In this document: piece after piece, positions 1 to 11,832 of the stretch
How positions within the stretch are numbered: position 1 is the first letter of the stretch
How the letters are laid out: the number at the start of each line of letters is the position of its first letter
Assembly (NCBI GenBank): GCA_003956705.1
Contig: QZCP01000016.1
Location: 80,992-144,991, forward strand
Reading direction: 5' to 3'
Source of the DNA: Brevipalpus yothersi
Taxonomy: Eukaryota > Arthropoda > Arachnida > Trombidiformes > Tenuipalpidae
DNA: 64,000 bases
Made by a program: the position numbers and the translations under genes
The notes under the pieces: model-generated
The model's database searches: none
What the model saw: the letters and a program-made list of their open reading frames with translations, nothing else
Told to the model about the DNA's origin: nothing

Positions 1-370
1 ATTTGGTGAGTGATCATTTTTGGAAGCTATAATCATTTATGATGCCTCGACAATCAAACAGTTTGCTAAATTTATTTTTTTATGATCCTAATTGGTAATG
101 TACTTGAGATTAAATTCGTATAAATCAGGATTTTGTTGGATTTTAATAACTGTAATCTTCGTTAAACACACTAAACCATGTGGTTTTAATCAAAAGTAAA
201 ACAAAAAAATCAGCTTGAAGCTAGTGATTGGAGCCAATAAAATCGAGCTTAAAACTTAATTGAAAACAATCATCAAGATTGATGAAATTTTTGGTGAGCT
301 TCCTCTTTTGATCTTCCATCATCTTCCCATAGAACACAATTGAAAATTTTTCAACTCAATAGTATACAAT

Positions 371-2223
371 TCATTGAACAATATCAGCGGATGTTGCAAA
401 CTTCCAATTCTTGGAAGCTTCTTTTATCCCTGAAAGTATTTCTCCCAATTCAGTTGGTAACGGAAACACGATAATGTCCTCACTTTTTCCCGATATTTGA
501 CTCAATGTTTGTAAATATTTTAATTGCATAGCTGATGAGCAGGCATTCATTGTGTTGGCTGCATCACGAATAAAATGTGATGCATTCTTTTCACCAGCAG
601 CTTTGATCAATTTTGCACGAGCTTTTCGTGTTGTTTCCGCTTCCGTGGCCATATTTTTCTGAAGAGCATCCGGAAGTCTTACCTCTTTTCTGTAAATTTC
701 AGAGGATAAAATTTTTGAATTTATAAAACAAATATCAACTTCTTAGTGATGTGTGATCTATGACCACATTACAAATGTATAATTGAATACATTTCTAGGA
801 ACAAATGGGATGGAAATGAGTCAAAATTCTAAGTCAGGAGTTAGTGAACATCTGAATTTTCAAGATGATGCAAAAAAATTTTGCCTATTACTTACAGCTC
901 AACCCTTTCAATATCAACACCCCATGGAATGGTTGCTTCTTCCAGACTATACTGAATTTTATGACTAATAACAATACGTTCACTGACAATTTCAGTTAAT
1001 GTTTTGGTTGCCACAATGTTCCGGAGTGCAATTGCAGCCAAACGTTTGGTTGCTCTCCGGACATCTTCAACATTGAGAATTGATGCAGTTGAATTAATTA
1101 TTCTATAGTAAACCACAGCATCAGCTTTAATCGTGACCAAATCTTTCGTAAGGATCTGGAATATATATTAACACAAATAATATGGATCAGTTGGCTTCTC
1201 ATCAATAATGTAATAATATTTGAGTTGAAAGAGGAGTAGAAATCAATTTCCAAACCTCTTGAGCAGGAACATTGAAAGATATTGTCCTCAGATCCACTTT
1301 ACAGTAGGTATCAATACAAGGTATAATGAAAATGACTCCACCACGATATGAATCATCTTCGATCAAAGTTCCAAGGCGAAGTGTTACAGCTCGTTCGTAA
1401 GACTGGACAATCTAGATATATTGAAGGAAACGAATGAAAATGATAAAATAACATTTGATCCAAATTGTAAAGTTAAAAAACAGAACTCAATTTTAACGAG
1501 AACAATTCTTTTCGCTCAAGATTGCACCAGCAAAACTTTATATCAATCAACATTAGTTGTACATGTGTATCATAAATAATGACTATATGATGTTTTTCGA
1601 TTATATTGTCTTGTTTCCTATTTTTATGGTTGATAAAGTCATTAAACATCTTTAATGATAGCCAGTAAAGTTGATTCGATAAGTGAAAAACAATCAAAAG
1701 TGGTCAAGAACGAAAGAGTCTTGATTTTTTATTTCTTTGAACAACTAATCCGACAAGTTCAAATAATGAGCAATTTTTGTGGCAATCTAAAATTTTCAGG
1801 GCTTCTCAGTTTTGATATATTCTTCCTACTTTAGCATAATTTAGCTTAAAATTTCGTACTTTGATTTTCTTCTCGACGATAGGTGAAAAACTGTATTTAT
1901 CTTGCTTTCTCCATTTTTTCTCAAAATTTTTCTCCTTGATCTCTGAAAAATTTAAAAAAATTTTTCAGAAACCAATGCGATTATAATGCACTTATTTCTC
2001 ACATATTTACAATATTTTTCTCGATTTTTCTTTTTCGATTAATCTTTTTAGATGTAAAAAGAAATTCAACAACTCATAAAAATTTTCAAAATAAATTGAA
2101 TTAATGAAAAAAAAAATAAATGAATTCTCACTTTTATGCACAAAAATAAGGAGAATGGCAAAGTGACCAGAATGATAAACGATGAAATGATGATCAAAAA
2201 GATGACTGCCAACCGACGAGCAC
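371..2223 (-). CDS. Stomatin/band-7 (SPFH) family membrane protein, 5' end missing
   Basis: Spliced minus-strand gene; exons read as 2223-2132, about 1412-1257, 1155-898 and 689-371 (stop at 371-373). The first visible exon encodes a basic stretch followed by a long hydrophobic hairpin ending CIK, the monotopic membrane insertion of stomatins. The next begins IVQSYERAVTLRLGTL and runs to FNVPAQE; then comes the SPFH core (VTIKADAVVYYRI, RNIVATKTLTEI, WGVDIERVEL), and finally the helix and C-terminal part (RLPDALQKNMATEAE, QLKYLQTLSQI, IVFPLPTELGEIL). These match metazoan stomatin/MEC-2 proteins along their length. Family members form cholesterol-binding oligomers at the inner face of the plasma membrane and tune ion channels. 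The variable N-terminal exon with the start codon was not found; it may lie in the 2.2-7.8 kb stretch. Family confidence is high; which stomatin-like paralogue it is cannot be said. Confidence 0.9.
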
Positions 2224-4818
2224 CTTGTGGGAATGAACAAAAAAAGAGTGGTCCTCATTAATGTCAAATAGGAATAAAAAAAATCAAAAGGGGACTATTT
2301 TTTTCTGTGAGGTTTGAGGTTTGAAATTTTATAACCAAGAGAGGACCGAAAAAAAATTTTTTTTTCGCCCCAAAATTAGTTTTCTTTCTCAACTATAACA
2401 CGCACACACATACACACACATAAACGCACAATTCGTGCACATAATCATCGAAAGCAATAAGGCCACATTCAACAATTGAATAACAGCAAAAAATATTTTT
2501 CCCTCTCATATTGAAACTATTCAGAAAGTATTCAGATGATTTGTTCATCTGGCAACATGGAGCCTTGACAGTTTGTGGCCGAAAAAAAGTACGAGACACA
2601 CAGCAAATGATATTCTTCTCTTGACCGAGGCTACAGAAAGCATAATTTTCTGTTAAGCCTTTCGCTAAATAATTTTATATTCTATATAAAACTGTATAAA
2701 ATGAGCACATGGCAATGAGATCCATTTTATTTTTCACCTTCTTCTTTCTTCTTCATCTTTTCTTCCACTACTCAATTGAGTTTCCACACACTTTCTCATT
2801 CTCATCTTAACAACCAAAACATGCCACTCACGCTGGATGATGAAATTTTTTGAATCCTATTTGAGGTGAAAAAAAGAGAAGATCAGTATATACACACACA
2901 TACATTCAAATTAAGCTAATCGTGTGTGAAAACACTTGGTACACGAGTTGGTTCTCAATGTCGATGATTGAGCTACAATTAGTATGGCAATCGAAATTTT
3001 TAATGATTGTTGACGCGTCCAGATTATCATTACACCTTACACACTCTCATCAATGGTCAGTATTACTTGATTTACCTGAAATGGACTTGGTGCCAGCATG
3101 TAGACCTGGATATACATGTTCACAAATCATGGAGCACCAAATGATTGTATGCGAATCACTTGATTCAAAAATGAAACCATGATACTGAATTATCAATCAT
3201 TCTTGTGTAACTTTCATGGAGGCTTGAAAAATTTCGAATGGTCATCTCGGAAATCCTTCTATACAATCAATAATAATCATCAAATCATAGTTTACTTCCA
3301 TAGGCATCGACAAAGTCAATTTGGGTTGAATAATTTTGTGAGTGAGAGTTGAGCGATGAGAATGAAAATTTTGGCAAAAGATCCACATGCTAATTTCTAT
3401 TTAGAGAATCTTCTCCATGTAACCTATTTAAAGTTCTCAAAGGATGCCTCTGTACTTTAATCTGTGGTGACAATTCTGTTGACAACATGGAGAAGTACAT
3501 ATTGGAAAGTAACTATTTCTTCTCCATCTTCCTGTTCATTATACATGTAAGTATGCAAATTCGTTATTGAACAACAGTCGAAATGATTTTCCGTCGGAAA
3601 TCAGATCAAAAACTTTCCCACTTGAGTGAATTTAACTTTTGATAAGTTTTTTTACTGTTTTTCTTTTCTATCAACAGACCATAGAGAAGTACACACGATA
3701 TCCGTCTCACATGTACATGTACATGTATATAAACACGAATATACACATTACTCGCTTCATGCTACTTGAGTCAAACAATCGGCTCAGGATCAGCTTAGAT
3801 CGAGGCTATTGATATTTCATCAGATCCGGTGCGTTTGAAAGTCTCTCTTAATCATCATTCAGTATCAATGTGAAAATAGAAAAAAAATCAGCGTCAGAAT
3901 CGATATATTTTTTCATGGCATCTTTGAATGACATCTCTCTCAATGTCCACCAGAAAATGAATAAGGAAGAGGATGTCTTGTTTCCTTCTCTGGAAATTTA
4001 TTATTAGATGCACTTTCCTCTGGCTGATGGAAGGAGATTTATAAATTACAGTTTGTTTTTAAATCTTTTGATTCTAGATTGTTGATCAAGAGAAAAACAA
4101 GATTAAGCAAGAGAACTTCTCTCTCTCTTGTTGATTGAAATTATAGTAAACAGGTGAATGATCAGTATTCAGTTAAATCTGGAAAAAGATCGTAAATTAG
4201 TAAGCAAAAAATTCGAGGCCACTTTCATAGATGGATGAGAAGGTTGGTAATGGTCCTACAAGATTGTTAGCGAAGTAAGTTAATTTCTTGAGAGAAGATA
4301 CATTAAAATGATTCCAGGATGATAGAAAATGGAAATTGATGCTGAACGGAGGCAAAAATATCCTTGTAAAAAGTGTTCTGACCAATGTTTGGAGGGGATA
4401 TATCTGTACTCAAAGGATTTATAATTTCACAAAAATTATTAATTATCAATAATAATTCATACTTTTCTTGGATTTCGAAATACTTCGAAACTAATCACAC
4501 ACACTCTCTTGGACTATGAATACGAAGGCGTGATTAATGGGAATGGTGAACATATTTTACCTTCATTTTCATGGTTCCTTGAGAATTATGCAATAATAGT
4601 CCATCAGCGTGGACAAAAGAACATTATTATCTATTAATATATGCTTGATTTTTCCTTGCTCTTCCAACACACGTCCACAACTTTATGGACAGGTTTCGTT
4701 TCCTAATCTCTCTACACAATCATCATCATGTGCACCTATGAGGTAAGAAGATGTAACCAAAAAGAATTCTCTCTCGTAATGATCACATTCATGTGTAAAA
4801 TTTTCTCTACTATCAAAG

Positions 4819-4820
<2 letters not shown>

Positions 4821-4889
<69 letters not shown>
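4821..4889. repeat. (TC)n microsatellite
   Basis: Uninterrupted TC dinucleotide run of about 69 bases, followed by a short degenerate TGTGTC tail. It makes spurious open frames on both strands. Confidence 0.97.
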
Positions 4890-4893
<4 letters not shown>

Positions 4894-5395
4894 CTGTGTC
4901 TCTCTTTCATCAAATACAAGCTTGTTAGCTAGGGAACAAGTTTATCTCATTAAAAAAATTTTTTAGGTATTGTATCAAATTTAAAAATTGTAAATCTTTG
5001 CAACCACGAACTTGATCGATTCCAATACACCCAAGATCAGTGGCCGTCTCAGGTTGGAGAGACTTCAGTTTTCTCTGCAATCTTTTCTCTCTCTCTCTCT
5101 TCTCCTGATGAACACATATGATAGTTTGAGGAGAGAAAAAAATTAACGTTCATTTATGATTGAATCATTGATGACCCTCCAGCTACAACTATACACGTAT
5201 ATATACGTCTAACGTTCTCTCGTTGTGTGATCGCAAATATAATTTAAACTAGACAAGGTTTCTTGAGTGATTAGCCTTTTTCTCGCCACCATCAACCATC
5301 ATCAACCATTGAGAGTTGGAGGTATACATACACTTCATGTATGAATGGAAGGAAAGGCAAACCATTCTGAACGCCTTCAGGATCAAGAGACAAGT

Positions 5396-5420
5396 TGAGA
5401 AAAGGGAGAGAAAAAAAGAA

Positions 5421-5483
<63 letters not shown>

Positions 5484-5488
5484 GAAAG
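5396..5488. repeat. (GA)n-rich microsatellite
   Basis: Imperfect GA/GAAA repeat of roughly 90 bases, of opposite strand polarity to the neighbouring TC tract at 4821, so the two could pair as a long inverted repeat. Confidence 0.93.
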
Positions 5489-6573
5489 TGGAAACGGCAA
5501 ACTTTTTTGCTTGAGTATATCAACGGTTGTGTGTGTATATGTGTGTGTGTGAAGAGAGGGAAAGAATGTAGTTGAGAAGAATGAATGAATCAATTTTTAT
5601 ATATCTTGCAAACTTATTGCTAAAACTTATCACTAATCCAGTTGAACGATTTGTTGATAATCTTGATTAGTAAATCTGTGTTTTGATCTTTTTTTTTCTC
5701 TTAGTCAAGTTCGAAAATTGAATTCAACAAAAGATCACCATCAACATCGATTTCAAATTTTTTGGACTCTTTCATTACCGGTTACCTTTTCTGATTAATT
5801 GTTCGGGGTGGCTATCATATCATTTCTTTCTTCACCTGTGCCACACATTATTGTCAATAAGTCATATATTTATGTTATATTTCAAAATCATGATCATGAT
5901 GGGTGAAGATTGTGAATGTTTCAATTTGATGGTGTTTCAATGATTGACCAACGTGTTTCGGGTGTGCATTTGTTTTGTTTTGTTTTGCTTTGAGAATTTC
6001 GTTCGTTTGTATGTATGTGTGTATATGTATGATCATGGTTAATTTACTGGTTTTATGGAACGTGTAAATGGATAAGTGATCCCCTGAAATTAACTGGATT
6101 CCCGCAATTTGTTGCTCATCAGTTATCTTCCGTATATACACACACATGATCGTATCTGGATCTGGTTTTTTCATACTCTTCTCCTGGAAGTAAGTAAGAA
6201 AATTGCATCATAAAAAAGCTCTAGATATGGAGTTGATTTATTTGATGGAGAAACCCTTCCGTTTGGAAATGTTTTCTGCTTTCTTGGTAGGAAATCTCTC
6301 CAATTGGATAGAAAATTTGATTGAAATTCAATGAGTGATGTATATGTAGAAATTTTCTTAGCTCCAAATTTATTGAAAATTCTCATCGATTATACGCGCA
6401 TACCTTTATTCCGTATCTTCTTCGCGTGAAAAGTTTGCCAGATTTTTTAATGATAACATGGTGTAAAGATATGCATACAGGAATGAATGATGGATGGACA
6501 AGTTTGAAATGAATGTATCTGAGATGTTTCTCTAAAGTTTATTAACCTCTTCGTCTGAGGCTGTTCTGGGAAG

Positions 6574-6579
<6 letters not shown>

Positions 6580-6646
<67 letters not shown>
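6580..6646. repeat. (CT)n microsatellite
   Basis: Pure CT dinucleotide run of about 67 bases in noncoding DNA. Confidence 0.97.
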
Positions 6647-6648
<2 letters not shown>

Positions 6649-7514
6649 AATGATGTGAAATTACAGGTATACAGTAGGTCTGTTACTTTTTATGTCTCTC
6701 TCCCTTATATCTCATCATACTCATAGTATTTCCAATTGGTGACGAGTCAGAAATTTCTGGAATACTTTACTCTCTATGGGTAAGATTCTCCACAAGATTG
6801 ATTCTTCCAATTTTTCCTCCAGTATCAGGAAAATCTTGACCAAGTAGGCTAAATGTAGGTGTTCTTTCCACCGTTTTCCTAACTAACACCATCCATCTCA
6901 CAAGTATCATCTTTTTTATCTTGTGTCTCAGCCACTTTTACCCACATCTTGTTAGCGATCTCATGCATGACGAAGAATGATCAAGAGTATGCTCAATGTA
7001 ACTGTAGAGTGAATTTATCATCATCATGGTAAGACATCATCGTTGGGCTTTATGTGTGCGATATTGCCTTCTTATACTACACTACTACCCTACCACTTTT
7101 ACCCCCTTGTGTTCACCATTGTTACACGAAGGATTGAGCCTTGAAAGATGATTGAAACTGTGATCATGATACTCTGAGCCCGGTGAGCAAGATAGAGAAG
7201 TGCAACACACACAGTCAAGTGAGCTGTATTGGTAAAATGATATGCAATTGCGAAGTTTTCTTGATTGTTTAAGATACTAAATTGAGTAGCGAAAGTTCTG
7301 TACCAAAAATGGAAATGATGAAGCAGTATGTTTTCATGAGCCTATGAGTGAGCTCATTATTCTCTCTCAATTTTTTGTTTAATCTTCTTGCAAAGAGAAA
7401 GAGAGATAGAGAGAGAAAATTTCTATGTTCGATGAACAAATCGTGTGTTTTCAAGTAATCATAAGTTCTTGTTTATGCTGCTCACCTTGGTCTGGAATTT
7501 ATCACTGAGGTGTT

Positions 7515-7517
<3 letters not shown>

Positions 7518-7586
<69 letters not shown>

Positions 7587-7626
7587 CTTCCTCTCTTTCT
7601 ATCTTAATCTCTTTCTCCCTTCTCTC
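7518..7626. repeat. (CT)n microsatellite with CT-rich tail
   Basis: Pure CT run to about 7580, then a degenerate pyrimidine-rich tail. It lies about 200 bases upstream of the RNF41-like start codon, so it may be in that gene's promoter or 5' UTR. Confidence 0.95.
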
Positions 7627-7827
7627 AGAAAACAGCCATCGATCATGACTGTTCTGTTGACTTGGCTTGATCGTATGATCTCACATTGGAACTTGTCTCG
7701 TTAATTAAACAAATCTTTATCTCTCCTCTTTCTCTCTCTCACACACAGGTTTCATTGAGGATCTTTAAGATCACCCATTGATACTTACAAGTGACATCGA
7801 TTGTGATTTTTTTCCCTCCGTTCTGTA

Positions 7828-8802
7828 ATGGGCTTCGATTTGAAACTTTTCGTGTCCTCTGTGGATGAGGATCTCAAGTGTCCAGTATGTCGAATGGCTC
7901 TGGAAAATCCTGTCAGTTGTCCTAATCAACATTTATATTGTGATCCTTGTATTCGTGCATGGCTGAAAAGATCACGAACTTGTCCATTGGATAGAGTATA
8001 TCTGAACGAAGGTCAACTCAAGCCGGCTCCACGCATAATTGTTAATATTTTGAAGAATCTAGAAATCAAATGTCCAAATCACGAGAGTGGCTGTCGCTGG
8101 ACGATTCAACTCAACGATATCGCACATCATCTGGAATGGTGTCCATTTCAGGGACATGGATCTTCCCCACAGCCCTCAGCTGATAAATCAGAGGCTCACT
8201 CGATTCCAGTCAATCCTCGATCATCTCTCAACGAAGTCCAACAGCTTCGCACTATCTGTGATAAACGTGACGATCTCGATATGATGAAAAAAATGATTCA
8301 AAAACTCAAGTCAGAACTTGAAAACATAATCAAACACAGTGAACATATGCACCAATCGGTTAAACAGATCAATAGCAGCATTTCTGATGCAACTCGCTAC
8401 CTACAATATGCTCAGAGTCAAGTTATCAGAATAATATTGTGCTCTGATGAACATGATCTCATCGTAAAAAACGCTCACATGGATAACTATGCGATCAATT
8501 GTACCATTATGAACCTCAATGAATTCATAACTGAAGAAATACTTATGGAATATCTTCGCCAACATGGAATGAGGCCAATCAAGTGTGTCCTGGACTCTCT
8601 TTTTTTCGCAAGATCGAGGAATTTTCGCGTAGTAATTCGATTATCAGACTTGGAAAAACTTTCTAACTCTAATATTTGGCCAATTGGTGTGATAATTGTG
8701 GTGAATAGCTGTAACTCCTCTAATGGTGGATCAGTTATTTCAGGCAATCGAGCTCGTCAAGAATGTACCCTATTCATTGAAGCCGGTGGAACTTATGAAT
8801 AA
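7828..8802 (+). CDS. RNF41: NRDP1/RNF41-like RING E3 ubiquitin ligase
   Basis: Intronless 324-aa frame. Residues 18-56 form a C3HC4 RING with the order CPVC, C, H, CDPC and CPLD. A TRAF-type zinc finger follows (CPNHESGCRW and HHLEWCPF, about residues 84-110), then a helical/coiled-coil segment near 145-190. The C-terminal domain is the USP8/receptor-binding type (FITEEILMEYLRQHGMRPIK). The length is close to that of vertebrate NRDP1 (about 317 aa). NRDP1 ubiquitinates ErbB-type receptors and other substrates and is stabilised by the deubiquitinase USP8. The start at 7828 (MGFDLKLF) matches the family N-terminus. Substrates in a mite are unknown. The lack of introns could reflect a retrocopy or intron loss, but all zinc ligands are present and the frame is open. 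Confidence 0.93.
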   Translation: MGFDLKLFVSSVDEDLKCPVCRMALENPVSCPNQHLYCDPCIRAWLKRSRTCPLDRVYLNEGQLKPAPRIIVNILKNLEIKCPNHESGCRWTIQLNDIAHHLEWCPFQGHGSSPQPSADKSEAHSIPVNPRSSLNEVQQLRTICDKRDDLDMMKKMIQKLKSELENIIKHSEHMHQSVKQINSSISDATRYLQYAQSQVIRIILCSDEHDLIVKNAHMDNYAINCTIMNLNEFITEEILMEYLRQHGMRPIKCVLDSLFFARSRNFRVVIRLSDLEKLSNSNIWPIGVIIVVNSCNSSNGGSVISGNRARQECTLFIEAGGTYE

Positions 8803-10865
8803 TCTTTTTGGAGAGATCGATTTTGTTATCCTAAAGAATTATGTCACCCACTAAGTCTTCGTTCATCATGATATCAAGTTTTTTAGCCTACTGTATTCTC
8901 TCTTTCCTTATAAGATTATAACGAGGCCTTCGATTTGGGACATGGAACTGAAACTAGGCTATACATCAATCTAGCTCTTACAATCTCTTTTTAGCAACCT
9001 AGACCAATTGTGATTTCCTATGATCGATTTTGTTTAAATTATCAATTATGAATGATATCATGAATTCCAATCTCTCGTGAATGTTGTTATGTGGATAGTC
9101 TGATGAATGAAAAGTGCATTTAAATAACTTGAGCAAGTGATTATTATACCTGATCGATCGATGATTGATCGTCCATGACAATTTTTTCCTAATATCTGCA
9201 TCTCGTCTAGGTTTTTTTCAGAAAGACTGCATCTTGAGGTTGATCTCAGCATTTTCCTCTGGGAGATATGTTAACTAGAAATTTCTCTACCATTGAGACC
9301 TTCTTTGAGACTTGTGGACAATCAAAACGAAAACTATCTGGCGAACAAAATCGTTCCCTATCGAGATTGATCTGAGATTTCCAAATTGGTAATCCGTGAC
9401 CTCTCTCAGGTTTATGATGATGGTCTTAGTTCTTCAACCGATACAAACTCGTGCTAATGAATGTCTGGAACACACGTGTGTCAAATTGCGCTACCATTTT
9501 ACACAATATTCGAATTAATTCTTGATCTCCTTGTATGGCTCGCTTAATATTGACTCACACAGTCCAATTTTTACCCAAAAGGATGTGCTCAAAGTGGCAG
9601 AACTCTTCCTGATTCTGCCGAATTTTTTAGAATTATTAATCCATTTGACTTCATAATGTTCTATTCTAGTTAAATTTTGATCATTTCTTCTAAAGCAAGA
9701 TTCTTTGATAGCTTTCAAATATTTCAGTGGTAATCCTTGTTATTCAATTAACTTTTCAATAAGGCAGCCATCAATATGAAAAGTGAAAAGGAGGAAAACT
9801 AATTATTTTTTAAGGAAATCGAATATTCTCTGGAAATTGTATCTGATTGTATTGTTTTTTCTAAAATATCTGGCTCGATGAATCAAGATCATGAAAACGA
9901 TTCGAAAAATCGAGACACATTTCAAAGACCTCATGTTCGTTGTAAACCTCTTGAAGTTGTACTTTAAAGTTGATTCAATTCCCATGAACTTTTGGAAATG
10001 TTGATGGTCTGTGTTAAATAAGTGTAAATGGTCTTGCTTATTTTCTTTTTCGTACTGCTCATGATATTGAATTTGAGAGAATTGATTTATCCTTCATTTT
10101 TCATTATGAGTTCATCCACTCAACTCTTTGATGAAAAGTGATCACTTCCTGATTCAGTGACAATATTAATCAATTTCTTCATCGAGTAATCAAAATTCTT
10201 CGAATTGAAAAGGTTTAAAATTGGCATCAATCAATATTTGTCTGTCGAAGAGCTCGAGTTGCCGGAACTAATCCAAACAAAAGACTCAAGAACGCTGTAG
10301 AGAACATCCTTAATTCAACTCCTCAGATCATACGAAGATCAATTCAAGTAATCACTAAAATCTTGAACTTTACTCACAAGTACACAATTCTAAATGATCA
10401 ACTATTAGTACTCAGACAAATTCTGTATTTATGTATCTGAGGAGATACTCGAATCAGCGATCCACTATTTCCAGATGATGGCAAAAAATTTCGAAACCAA
10501 TCGTTCAAAATAGAATTACTGAGAATGATTCACTTGTTATCACTACTCTGTACAGAGAACGACACGTGTAAGGCATACTCTCTGGTTTGAGAGTTTTGTT
10601 TTCCTCTCTCTTCGTCAAGATAACCAATAGAACAAATTAAGTGAGAAACAAAAATGCTTTATGATAAAAAGCAGTCTCAAAATTCACAGAAAATTTACTC
10701 AAAAAAGAGCTTAAACTCTGACAAATCGTAAAATTTACCAGAAATTGGAGAATTTAATCAATTTTATCAGCATCTCTTGACTTTTTTGACGAAAAGTCAA
10801 GTCTCAGCCCAAAAAATCTATTCAAATAAATGCCTTTAAATCTATCCTACAGCTGATCTCCACCT

Positions 10866-10866
<1 letters not shown>

Positions 10867-10926
<60 letters not shown>
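10867..10926. repeat. (CT)n microsatellite
   Basis: CT run of about 60 bases with one TTT interruption near 10887; a shorter GA-rich patch follows near 10953-10970. Confidence 0.95.
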
Positions 10927-10928
<2 letters not shown>

Positions 10929-11237
10929 AATGTATACAACTCACTGAAGTATGAGAGAGAAAGAGAGAGAGCCTTGAGGGCTTTTTCTTGATGTCCTTCA
11001 TTTTCGGATTCGGTCTCTCCATTCAAACACCACTTGATTGTCATCAAATTTGCGAGAGAAATCCTTTTACCAACTTTCACTCACCGATCGCTCTCCTCTT
11101 GATTTGATCATTAAACTTTTCATCTTCATCAATTGACCTGTTTCGGGTGCCTTGGTGTGTGCTCTTCATCACTTACATTCCGAAAGTGAATGAACCATAT
11201 GTGCTGTGATTTATAAGTGATTAGCTGTCCATTGATT

Positions 11238-11255
11238 GTGTGTGTGTGTGTGTGA
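11238..11255. repeat. (GT)n microsatellite
   Basis: Short GT dinucleotide run in intergenic DNA. Confidence 0.85.
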
Positions 11256-11832
11256 ATAAAACATAGTGTAAGTGGGGACAACTTTGGGGAAACTTGTTGT
11301 TCAAGCCATGGAAATTGGTCTCTTCATAGTAAGTAGTGAGTAGTTGAGTAAATTTTCTTCTGAGAAAATAATTTCCTCTCTCTCTGGCTTTCCAAATGAT
11401 TCCGTTCTCCAGACTTTCACTGAGAATTGTCATTTTTTATCATTCTCCACTTGAAATGTGTTTTGACTGGAAAAATTAGCCAGATCAGTTATTGAAGATG
11501 AACAATTTTCACTTCTTCATGAGACTTGGAAACTATTTAACGTTTCGCGTTAAGAATATTTCAGACATGTTAAATAGACATTCTGCCTCTAGTATGTATA
11601 ATGTACAGCTATTTCGCAATTTCGAAACTTTGCAAATTACATGTCACATGGAAGATAAATTTAGGAATCATTTGATTGCATCATGAGAATGTGTGCCTTT
11701 TTTTGCCTTCTTTTCTTTATCGATATCATTTTTCCTTATCTTAATTTGTTTCAAAAATCTTTTCCATTTCCCATGAATCTATCATCCAATGAATTGAAAT
11801 GAAATGAAATGAAAAGAATCCATGGTTTTTAG

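Larger units (their letters stand above)
2224..7827. other. Microsatellite-rich noncoding stretch
   Basis: About 5.6 kb without a recognised gene. It holds long (CT)n/(GA)n tracts, a (CA)n-like patch near 2400-2421, and ATACATGTACAT-type palindromic words near 3714-3730. It should contain the missing first exon(s) and promoter of the stomatin gene on the minus strand and the promoter/5' UTR of the RNF41-like gene on the plus strand. Open frames here mostly read through the CT repeats as Ser-Leu or Arg-Glu runs and are not genes. A short Cys-containing frame near 3060-3182 is discussed as a finding. Confidence 0.6.
8803..11832. other. Intergenic stretch, no gene recognised
   Basis: About 3 kb of AT-rich DNA between the RNF41-like gene and the first supported spatzle exon. 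It contains one long CT tract and a short GT tract. The signal-peptide exon and promoter of the spatzle-like gene should lie in its right part but could not be identified. Confidence 0.55.

Noticed and set aside
3488..3801. Possible two-exon gene (MEKYILESNYFFSIFLFIIH, then a tail rich in MYMY)
   Set aside because: Second part is translated ATGTAC repeat; no family likeness and no supporting structure.
7445..7704. Overlapping open frames with Ser-Leu runs across the CT repeat before the RNF41-like gene
   Set aside because: They are direct translations of (CT)n and have no nonrepetitive coding content.
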